NCBI RefSeq assembly: GCF_005116575.1
Contig: NZ_SWCN01000018.1
Coordinates: 53,291 to 117,290, forward strand
Origin: Desulforhopalus sp. IMCC35007
GTDB taxonomy: Bacteria; Desulfobacterota; Desulfobulbia; Desulfobulbales; Desulfocapsaceae
DNA length: 64,000 nt
Direction of reading: 5' to 3'
How positions within the stretch are numbered: position 1 is the first letter of the stretch; each line of letters opens with the position of its first letter. Below are positions 8,220 through 15,392 of the stretch, piece after piece. A model generated the notes under the pieces. It searched no databases. It was not told where the DNA came from and worked only from the letters and a program-made list of their open reading frames with translations. Made by a program: the position numbers and the translations under genes.

Positions 8220-10154
8220 ATGCAAAAAATTAGACAAGGATCGATTTTCCTGACGGCATTACTCCTTTTCCTCTCGTTTTCAGTGGTTCAAGCCGGAACT
8301 ATATCGCCAGAATTACAAAGCGTTCTAGACACCGCCAAATCGAGAGAAAAAATCGCAGTTATCATACAGTTTAGAGATTCGCTTGACCGTAAGCAGTTCA
8401 AAAAAATGAAGAAAAAGCTTCGGCGATTAAAAGTCCTGAAAGAACTCAAGCGAATTGCTGCAGAGAACCAGACATCGTTACGGTCATATCTAACCACCAA
8501 TGGTGGCGAAAAAATGCAGAGCCTCTGGATTATCAATGGTTTTGCAGTTGAGGCCAAGCCATCTGTTATCAAGAAGCTGGCTAACCGTCCTGAAGTATTG
8601 GAAGTTCGCCTCGATAAAGCCGTCCCCCTGGCTAACGATCCGGTCCCAGCCGCTTCCAATACCGAATGGAATATCTCTATGCTGGGGACAGAGGCTCTTT
8701 GGGACCAAGGGTACATGGGGCAGGGAGTAACTATTGCGTCCATGGATAGCGGGGTGGATTTTAATCATCTCGAGTTAGGGGGTAATTGGCGTGGTGGTAG
8801 TAACAGCTGGTTTGATCCCCATGGAGAACATACGCTCCCGTATGATGCGAATGGACACGGAACTCAGACCATGGGAATCATGGCCGGTCAGAACTTAGGT
8901 GCTACTGCCATTGGTATGGCTCCGCTGGCCAAGTGGATTGCAGTGAAAATATTTGCCGATAACGGAGACGCCTTTGTAAGTGATATTCATTCTGGTTTTC
9001 AGTGGTTGCTCGACCCGGATGGTGACCCAAATACAGATGATGCTCCGGATATCGTCAACAATTCATGGGGTTTTCCCGACACCGTGAATAGCTGCAATAG
9101 TGAGTTTGATACTGATATTCAACTCTTTAATGATCTTGATATTGCACTTGTATTTTCTGCAGGAAATCTGGGTGCAGGACAGACAAGTATAAGCCCTGCG
9201 AATAACGCCGGGGTTTTTGCTGTTGGTTCGGTGGATCAGAACATGCTGATTTCATCTTTTAGCAGTCAGGGGCCTTCTGCCTGTGGGCAAGGAGATATAT
9301 ATCCTGCTGCGGTGGCTCCAGGTTATCTCGTAAATACAACGGATCGCACTTTTGGCGGAATTTTTCCAACAGCGACCACACTTGTCGTAGGAACATCTTT
9401 TGCTGCACCTCATGTGACCGGGGCAATGGCCTTGCTGTTGAGCAGCAATCCAGACTTGACTCCTGTAGACCTGGAAGATGCACTGAAGTTCTCCTCTGAA
9501 GATCTCGGTGATGCCGGTGCCGACAATGTGTATGGATACGGTTTGGTTAATGCAGCCTGGGCGTACGACTATTTGAACCAGTCCGGTGAATGTAGCGATG
9601 TGGATGGAGATAATTTTTATCTTCAGTCTCAGTGCGGTACTCCGGTTGACTGCAATGATGCAAATAGCTCAATTTATCCTGGGGCACCTGAGATCGCAGG
9701 CGATGGCATAGATCAGAACTGTGATGGCTCCGATTTGATGGTGTGTACTGACGCGGATGGAGATGGTTTTTTTACAGAAGCCACGTGTGGTACTCCTGTC
9801 GATTGTGATGACAGTAACGCAAATATCTATCCAGGTGCCGGAGAAATAGTGGGTGATGGAATAGATCAGAGTTGTAATGGTTATGATCTGTCGATTGATA
9901 TAACCAAAGCACTCTACAGGGCCAATACAGATAAACTCATCATCAATGCAACCTCAAATTATGGCAGTGATGCAGCCCTTGTCGCCGAGGTACCTGGTAT
10001 TGGGGATGTAACTCTGAACTGGAATAACAGTAAGCAGAGATGGCAGAAGACCGTCAGTAAGGCCTCGAAAAAAGGGTTTGACTCCAATGGAAGCACTGTC
10101 GTCTCCGTCTCAGGTCCTGAAGGAAATATGAGTGAAGTCTTGACAATTAAGTGA
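8220..10154 (+). CDS. Secreted subtilisin-family (S8) serine protease with C-terminal MopE-like repeats
   Basis: 644 aa with a signal peptide (about 1-25) and AGAGAGGA before the ATG. Residues 30-140 look like an inhibitor I9-type propeptide. The catalytic triad is visible: Asp in SMDSGVDFNH, His in GHGTQTMGIMAG, and Ser in GTSFAAPHVTGAMALL. After the catalytic domain come two Cys/Asp-rich repeats of about 45 residues (CTDADGDGFFTEATCGTPVD then CDDSNANIYPGAGEIVGDGI is the second). They resemble the repeats of the methanotroph copper protein MopE and of many delta-proteobacterial surface proteins. The rest is a short C-terminal beta domain. It may process or degrade extracellular proteins; metal binding by the repeats is by family analogy. 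Confidence 0.92.
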   Translation: MQKIRQGSIFLTALLLFLSFSVVQAGTISPELQSVLDTAKSREKIAVIIQFRDSLDRKQFKKMKKKLRRLKVLKELKRIAAENQTSLRSYLTTNGGEKMQSLWIINGFAVEAKPSVIKKLANRPEVLEVRLDKAVPLANDPVPAASNTEWNISMLGTEALWDQGYMGQGVTIASMDSGVDFNHLELGGNWRGGSNSWFDPHGEHTLPYDANGHGTQTMGIMAGQNLGATAIGMAPLAKWIAVKIFADNGDAFVSDIHSGFQWLLDPDGDPNTDDAPDIVNNSWGFPDTVNSCNSEFDTDIQLFNDLDIALVFSAGNLGAGQTSISPANNAGVFAVGSVDQNMLISSFSSQGPSACGQGDIYPAAVAPGYLVNTTDRTFGGIFPTATTLVVGTSFAAPHVTGAMALLLSSNPDLTPVDLEDALKFSSEDLGDAGADNVYGYGLVNAAWAYDYLNQSGECSDVDGDNFYLQSQCGTPVDCNDANSSIYPGAPEIAGDGIDQNCDGSDLMVCTDADGDGFFTEATCGTPVDCDDSNANIYPGAGEIVGDGIDQSCNGYDLSIDITKALYRANTDKLIINATSNYGSDAALVAEVPGIGDVTLNWNNSKQRWQKTVSKASKKGFDSNGSTVVSVSGPEGNMSEVLTIK

Positions 10155-10165
10155 TTGATGAAAAG

Positions 10166-10214
10166 CTTGCACTTACAGGATGTAATACATTGTAGCACTT
10201 CCTGTAAGCGCAAG
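10166..10214 (+). terminator. Large inverted repeat after the protease gene
   Basis: A 15-nt arm (10166-10180) pairs with 10200-10214 with a single mismatch around a 19-nt loop. It sits between the protease stop and the PEP-CTERM gene. There is no T-tract, so it may be a processing or mRNA-stabilising hairpin rather than an intrinsic terminator. Confidence 0.45.
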
Positions 10215-10267
10215 GAGAGAAACGTGACTTCTAAATAGAAATCGCATATGCGGGGAGCAAGAGAACT

Positions 10268-10900
10268 ATGAAAAAGATCAATATAATAAGAACATGTGTA
10301 TTATCTATATTAAGTATATTTCTGGTAAGCAGTGCCAGCGCCACCCTGATTACCAACGGTGATTTTAGTAGCGGCTTGAGTGGGTGGCAAACAAGCGGAG
10401 ATGTAACTGTGGGCACCGCTGGACCAGGTATGGACGGTGATTTTGCGCTGATTAGCTTTAGTAATGACATATCTCCAGTCAGTAGACTCTGGCAAAATTT
10501 TGACGTTTCTGGTTTGAACCAAATTCAGATTACCTTTGATTGGTTTTTTGAGTATACAGACAACTCACGTAACTCTAATGACGTGTTCGTTTCTATACTT
10601 AAAGATCTTGATAGTAGCCCTGTGCAGAATATAACTCTCGACAGACTGAGAACAAACGCGACACCTCGCAGTGATAAAACGAATCTTTTCTCTGGCACCT
10701 TCAATGGGCTGATAGATGTCTCTGAATTTGATAGCGATGCCCGTCTACAGTTTCGAGTGACTGACAATAATGGTTTTCTTGGTTCATGGGCAGGAATTGA
10801 CAATGTGAGCGTTAGTCCCGTTCCAGAGCCTACAACAATCCTTCTCTTTGGTGCTGGCCTAGCTGGATTAATTGCTGTTCAGCGGAGAAAGCAAAAATAG
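10268..10900 (+). CDS. PEP-CTERM sorting-signal protein
   Basis: 210 aa. It has an N-terminal signal peptide (about 1-25, ending SASA), then a beta-rich region of the type seen in carbohydrate-binding or choice-of-anchor exported proteins (LITNGDFSSGLSGWQTSGDV). The end is a classic PEP-CTERM tail: VPEPTTILLFGAGLAGLIA, then a basic RRKQK. Such tails are recognised by an exosortase (EpsH family), with cleavage and surface or matrix anchoring. No exosortase is in the window. It is followed directly by a strong terminator. The specific role is unknown. Confidence 0.9.
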   Translation: MKKINIIRTCVLSILSIFLVSSASATLITNGDFSSGLSGWQTSGDVTVGTAGPGMDGDFALISFSNDISPVSRLWQNFDVSGLNQIQITFDWFFEYTDNSRNSNDVFVSILKDLDSSPVQNITLDRLRTNATPRSDKTNLFSGTFNGLIDVSEFDSDARLQFRVTDNNGFLGSWAGIDNVSVSPVPEPTTILLFGAGLAGLIAVQRRKQK

Positions 10901-10932
10901 CTGCAAATTATATTGAATCCCTTTGGGATACG

Positions 10933-10968
10933 AACCCCAGCCACTCTTGAAGTGGCTGGGGTTTTTTT
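10933..10968 (+). terminator. Rho-independent terminator after the PEP-CTERM gene
   Basis: Perfect 13-bp stem (10933-10945 with 10951-10963), 5-nt loop, then a run of seven T. It closes the run of genes from the beta-helix protein to the PEP-CTERM gene. Confidence 0.9.
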
Positions 10969-11425
10969 GTTATGTTTTAATATACTGATATCTTTAAGAA
11001 AAATAAAAATTCTATTTATCTTACCATCCATCCGAGTAAATATTGGGCCTCGCAATAGCTTGTGCGCAAATAGTTGTACATCGAGATATAAACTGTGCGA
11101 CTGGCGTAATTACTGTAAGAATAATTTTCTGAATTTATTGCAAGAAGATTGATTTACGGTGATATTCCGTTAGATGTATGTTGGTGTATATCACGTATCG
11201 TTTTGATAAATATGGAGAAAAACAATATGTAGTTTTTGGTCAAAACATGAACCATGTGACTGAGTTTATTTGAGAGGTATTCTCAAACTCTTTCTGCTAA
11301 GCCATGGTTGACTACATTGTGGTATCTATATTGCAGATAGTCCTCGGAGCGTGGAGTACGTCCAAGGGGGGCCATGTTGTTGAACGACAACGGGCTTCAC
11401 TAACAAGATCCGCTGGGAGGATGTT
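10969..11425 (+). promoter_or_regulatory. Long leader region upstream of the multiheme cytochrome
   Basis: About 450 nt without a credible gene. The last 150 nt are rich in possible RNA structure: GTTGTT/GACAAC hairpin at 11376-11391, possibly extended by GCC/GGC, and TATCT/AGATA at about 11324-11341. A good ribosome-binding site, GGGAGG, lies about 8 nt before the cytochrome ATG. I could not match it to the c-di-GMP-I or other riboswitch consensus sequences that I know. I take it as promoter and 5' UTR; any ligand-binding role is speculative. Confidence 0.35.
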
Positions 11426-13519
11426 ATGAAAACAGTTGTAATTGCAGTAAGTTTTGGTGTGTTGCTGAGCGGCAATGGTTTTGCTGCCGATAAATACATC
11501 GAGATGTCGACAAATCCACAGATTGTGGTATCAGGAGAGTCTGTTCAATTCCAATGTACAGCGAAAGGAGAGGTGCAAGGCGGCTTAAAGTCTGCAAAAA
11601 TTGTTATAAGCAATCTTGAGCGACCACGAGGTGATCGTGTCGTTTCTACTAATTCTATGGAGATTGATGGAACAACAGCGAGTTACGATTTTGCCGTGCC
11701 GGCTGACGAGAAAATTGGTAACTGGAAATACAAATGTGTTATTGTCGATCGGTCGGATCGATTTAATGATACCGCAAACTTTACAGTGGTCCAGGCGGGG
11801 ACAGTAGAACCACCAGTAGAGCCGCCGCCAGTAGTCGAGCCCCCCCCCGTTGAACCTCCTCCGGTTGTAGAACCTCCACCGGTGGAGCCCCCGGATGTCG
11901 TTCTGGTCGATAGTCCTATTGCAGCCCACAATAGCATAACTGCATATGATGGTCCGGCTACCTGTATTGGCTGCCACCAGCAGGAGGCGACCGAGATGAT
12001 GGACAGTCTGCATATGAAATGGTCAGGACCCACACCTGATCTTACCAATACCGATGGTGAAGAGCTTGGTAAGGGGGTCAATGGCATCAATACCTTTTGT
12101 ACCTATGCAATGTCTTCAAAAGCAGCGTGTTTTTCCTGCCACGTAAGGGCAGATGGTAATGCGCCAGACCCGGTGCAAGCGACAGACGTGGACTGTCTGA
12201 TGTGCCATAGTGATACGTATCAGAGGAAATTTGTTACTGACCCTGAAAATACGGAAACAGTATTGAATGTTTTGGGTCAAATAAAGACATATGTGTTCGG
12301 TAAGGTAGATTCAGCTGGGAATTACACCACAGTACCTGATTATGAAAAAATGCCTGAAGGTACAAATATGGTGAACGTCGCGAGGGCTGCTCACATGCCG
12401 ACAAATGATTCGTGTCTGAGGTGTCATGCTAAAGCCGGTGGTGGTGATTGGACCAAGCGTGGAGATCTTGGGCTCAGTTCTGCCCACGCTACAGTTGATC
12501 TTGATGTACATTTGTCACCGGACGGTGCAAATCTGTCCTGTGTAGATTGCCACTCTGCTCTCAATCATAAAATCGCTGGACGCGGTATAGATCTTCGTCA
12601 GACAGAAGCCGCAGCCCCTACTTGTCAATCATGTCATGACGATTCACCTCACTCAGATGCAACCTTGAACCGACATGCTCAGGGACAGCTCAGTTGCCAG
12701 GTCTGCCATATTCGTGAATATGCGAAAGGCGGTGCAACCGAGATGTCAAGAGACTGGAGCAATCCTGTCTGGAGTGCAGGTGCATTTTCTGGCCAGGGTG
12801 GATTTATTGGTGAAGAAGTCAAAGAAGCCAATGTAAAGCCTGAATACGTCTGGTTTGACGGAACATCGTATGTGTATAACGTTGGTGAAACCATAGCAGC
12901 CAATCCAGAGACGGGGGTTTTCAATATGGCCAAAGCAAATGGAACACCTTTTGACGGGAGTTCTCAAATTGTACCAATTAAAAGACATACCACTTTTATG
13001 CCATGGCATGAAAGCGGCAAAATGGTTCCTCCGGTGATTATGTGGATGTTCATGACCGGCGATTTCGACCTTGCTGTTGAGAAAGGAATGGAAGAGCAGG
13101 GAATGAATGGAACTTATTCAATCGTAAAAGCTGATGCAGAAATGTTGATAACCCACGGTGTTGATCCAAAAGAAAAAGCTCCTTCATGTACTGAATGTCA
13201 TAGCAGTTCCGGATCAACAGCGGATGGTGCCGGGATGATTCCATTTGAGGCTCTTGGTTACCATGAAGTACCTGCAGAAGTGAAATCATGTAATCTTTGT
13301 CACGAGCAGAAAAGCATGGACTGGCAGAGTATGCATACAAAACATGAATCCAAAGGTTTGTCCTGTGTAAGTTGCCATACCTCTGAACCTACCGGTTTGG
13401 TCAAAGCTCAGAATACGCTATGCAGCAGCTGTCATGAACGTAAGTCATGGAAGAGTGAAGGACATAAAAAGCACATCGAAAAACGAGTACAATGTGCTAC
13501 CTGTCACACCTTTTCTTAA
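11426..13519 (+). CDS. Secreted dodecaheme c-type cytochrome with N-terminal Ig-like domain
   Basis: 697 aa with a signal peptide ending near residue 20 (GNGFAA). Residues 25-125 look like an immunoglobulin-like beta domain. A proline-rich spacer (repeated VEPPPV) covers about 127-156. The rest holds twelve CxxCH haem motifs, in order CIGCH, CFSCH, CLMCH, CLRCH, CVDCH, CQSCH, CQVCH, CTECH, CNLCH, CVSCH, CSSCH, CATCH. The last lies at the very C-terminus. The pattern fits a periplasmic or extracellular electron carrier. The Ig domain and rigid spacer suggest display away from the membrane. It has its own upstream region and a terminator behind it, so it is probably transcribed alone. Family assignment beyond multihaem cytochrome c is not possible by eye. 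Confidence 0.93.
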   Translation: MKTVVIAVSFGVLLSGNGFAADKYIEMSTNPQIVVSGESVQFQCTAKGEVQGGLKSAKIVISNLERPRGDRVVSTNSMEIDGTTASYDFAVPADEKIGNWKYKCVIVDRSDRFNDTANFTVVQAGTVEPPVEPPPVVEPPPVEPPPVVEPPPVEPPDVVLVDSPIAAHNSITAYDGPATCIGCHQQEATEMMDSLHMKWSGPTPDLTNTDGEELGKGVNGINTFCTYAMSSKAACFSCHVRADGNAPDPVQATDVDCLMCHSDTYQRKFVTDPENTETVLNVLGQIKTYVFGKVDSAGNYTTVPDYEKMPEGTNMVNVARAAHMPTNDSCLRCHAKAGGGDWTKRGDLGLSSAHATVDLDVHLSPDGANLSCVDCHSALNHKIAGRGIDLRQTEAAAPTCQSCHDDSPHSDATLNRHAQGQLSCQVCHIREYAKGGATEMSRDWSNPVWSAGAFSGQGGFIGEEVKEANVKPEYVWFDGTSYVYNVGETIAANPETGVFNMAKANGTPFDGSSQIVPIKRHTTFMPWHESGKMVPPVIMWMFMTGDFDLAVEKGMEEQGMNGTYSIVKADAEMLITHGVDPKEKAPSCTECHSSSGSTADGAGMIPFEALGYHEVPAEVKSCNLCHEQKSMDWQSMHTKHESKGLSCVSCHTSEPTGLVKAQNTLCSSCHERKSWKSEGHKKHIEKRVQCATCHTFS
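11804..11892 (+). repeat. Coding Pro-rich repeat with a C9 tract
   Basis: In-frame repeat of GTNGAACCNCCN-like units encoding VEPPPV repeats in the cytochrome linker. It contains nine consecutive C at 11840-11848, a site prone to slipped-strand length change that would shift the frame before all twelve haem motifs. Confidence 0.8.
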
Positions 13520-13583
13520 TAGTTTGCCCTTCCCCGTCTGGTGTAATAGCCGGTCTCTGGGCCTTTGAAAAGGACAGTTATGT

Positions 13584-13622
13584 ACAAGGCACCTCCAGAC
13601 GGAGGTGCCTTGTGTCGTTTTT
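13584..13622. terminator. Bidirectional terminator between the cytochrome and gspE
   Basis: Perfect 13-bp stem (13584-13596 with 13601-13613), 4-nt loop. A T-run follows on the + strand. It sits between converging genes, so it can serve both the cytochrome (+) and the type II secretion operon (-). Confidence 0.85.
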
Positions 13623-13669
13623 GGGCTCAGCCCTGGTCCTTGATGGGAGAATTTTGTGAATGGACAGAA

Positions 13670-15358
13670 TTACGATTGTTGCGACACCCGGTACACTTCT
13701 TCAATTGTAGTGATACCCTGGAGAACTTTCTGCGCTCCATCTTGCTGCAGAGTGATCATACCGTTTTCGATGGCTTTTCTCCTGATTTCATTGGCATCGG
13801 AGGTCTTCAGTACCAGTGATTTCATGTCTTGAGTCATATGCAGAAGCTCAAAAATCCCCTGTCTTCCCTTGAACCCTGTGCTATGGCATTTTGCGCAGCC
13901 TCTTCCCCGAAATACCTTCTTATCTCTATACTCTTCGCCTCCAAGGCCAATTTTGGCGAGCATTTCAGGGGGGGGAATATATTCTTCCTTGCAGTGTTCG
14001 CAGATAATTCTGACCAGCCGCTGGGCAAGTATGGCGTTGACGGATGAGGCAATGAGAAAAGGCTCTATCCCCATATCTCTGAGCCGGGTAATGGCACCTG
14101 CCGAGTCGTTGGTATGCAGGGTGGAGAAGACAAGATGGCCTGTGAGAGCAGATTGTATGGCAATTTCAGCCGTCTCTGTATCACGGATTTCACCCACAAG
14201 AATAACATCTGGATCCTGCCGGACAATTGAGCGCAGACCAGAGGCAAAGGTCAGATTGATTTTTGGGTTGATCTGTACCTGGCCAATACCGCTGATCCTG
14301 TACTCAATGGGATCCTCGACTGTGATGATGTTAATATCAGTATTGTTGATGGCAGATAAGGCGGCATAAAGGGTGGTCGTCTTTCCTGAGCCGGTGGGTC
14401 CGGTAACAAGGACGATACCATTTGGAGAGCGTATCTCCTGATCAAAGGTCGAAAACCGGTCTTCTGGCATGCCAAGGTCGGCAAGTGAAATCATAACCGA
14501 TGATTTGTGGAGCAGGCGCAGAACCACACGTTCGCCGAAAGCCGTTGGCAGAGTGGAGACACGCACATCAATTTCCTTGTTGGCAACTTTGAGCTCGATT
14601 CGACCATCCTGGGGCAATCTTTTTTCTGCAATATTGAGTTTGGCCATGATCTTAACTCTTGAGATCAGGGCAGATTGGACGTGTTTGGGAGGGCGCAGCA
14701 TGTCATAGAGAATTCCATCCAGTCTTTGCCTGATCTTTACACTGTTCTGGTATGGTTCAATATGTATATCCGAGGCGTTGTCACGCACTGCCTGAGAGAA
14801 CATAAGGTTTACCAGACGAATGACAGGGGAGTCGCTGGTGTCATCTAACAGATCACCAATTTCTTCAATTTCAGAGAAAAGTCTTTCAGGATCTTCATCA
14901 TCAATGTCCTGCATAACCTCGTCGGCCGAGGTCGGGGTCATATCATAGACAAAATTTATGGCATTGATGATCTGCTGAGATGGGGCGAGGACAATTTTGG
15001 AGGTTTTTTGAGAAAGGATTGAACGTAAATCGTCTAAAGCCTGAAAGGAAAGCGGATCATTGATGGCAAAATACTTTTCATGTTTGGTGATGATCGGGAC
15101 AATCAAGTTCTGTTTCAGAAAACTGATGGGAATATGTTCGGCAAAGTCCATCTGGATCTCAGAGGGCAGGGTTTTTACGACCTCTATACCAAATTGCAGG
15201 CCTAAGGCCCGCAAAAGACCAAGTTCGTCGACCTCCCCACCCTTAAGCAGAACTTCTCCAAGGGGAGCTTTACTATCCTCCTGGATTTTTAGAGCGTTCT
15301 CTATAGCTTGGTGAGATACTCCGCTTTCATCTATCAATAACTCGCCAATTTTTTTCAT
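13670..15358 (-). CDS. gspE: Type II secretion ATPase GspE
   Basis: 562 aa. Cytoplasmic hexameric ATPase that powers the pseudopilus. Residues 1-150 form the N-terminal GspE/PilB domain (GELLIDESGVSHQAIENALK). The Walker A is GPTGSGKTTTLY, the Walker B region is ILVGEIRDTETAEIA, and the His box is STLHTNDSAGAITRL. The C-terminal zinc module has two CxxC pairs (CEHC and CAKC). Its length is normal for the family. It is the last gene of the gsp operon on the - strand, 34 nt after gspD. Confidence 0.97.
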   Translation of the reverse strand: MKKIGELLIDESGVSHQAIENALKIQEDSKAPLGEVLLKGGEVDELGLLRALGLQFGIEVVKTLPSEIQMDFAEHIPISFLKQNLIVPIITKHEKYFAINDPLSFQALDDLRSILSQKTSKIVLAPSQQIINAINFVYDMTPTSADEVMQDIDDEDPERLFSEIEEIGDLLDDTSDSPVIRLVNLMFSQAVRDNASDIHIEPYQNSVKIRQRLDGILYDMLRPPKHVQSALISRVKIMAKLNIAEKRLPQDGRIELKVANKEIDVRVSTLPTAFGERVVLRLLHKSSVMISLADLGMPEDRFSTFDQEIRSPNGIVLVTGPTGSGKTTTLYAALSAINNTDINIITVEDPIEYRISGIGQVQINPKINLTFASGLRSIVRQDPDVILVGEIRDTETAEIAIQSALTGHLVFSTLHTNDSAGAITRLRDMGIEPFLIASSVNAILAQRLVRIICEHCKEEYIPPPEMLAKIGLGGEEYRDKKVFRGRGCAKCHSTGFKGRQGIFELLHMTQDMKSLVLKTSDANEIRRKAIENGMITLQQDGAQKVLQGITTIEEVYRVSQQS

Positions 15359-15392
15359 GCAATTTTGCCTGGTCCTCTTCTCTAGGTGCTTA

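Noticed and set aside
11280..11425. Cyclic di-GMP-I (GEMM) or GEMM-Ib riboswitch
   Set aside because: The conserved core sequences of the aptamers are not found; only unspecific hairpins are visible.
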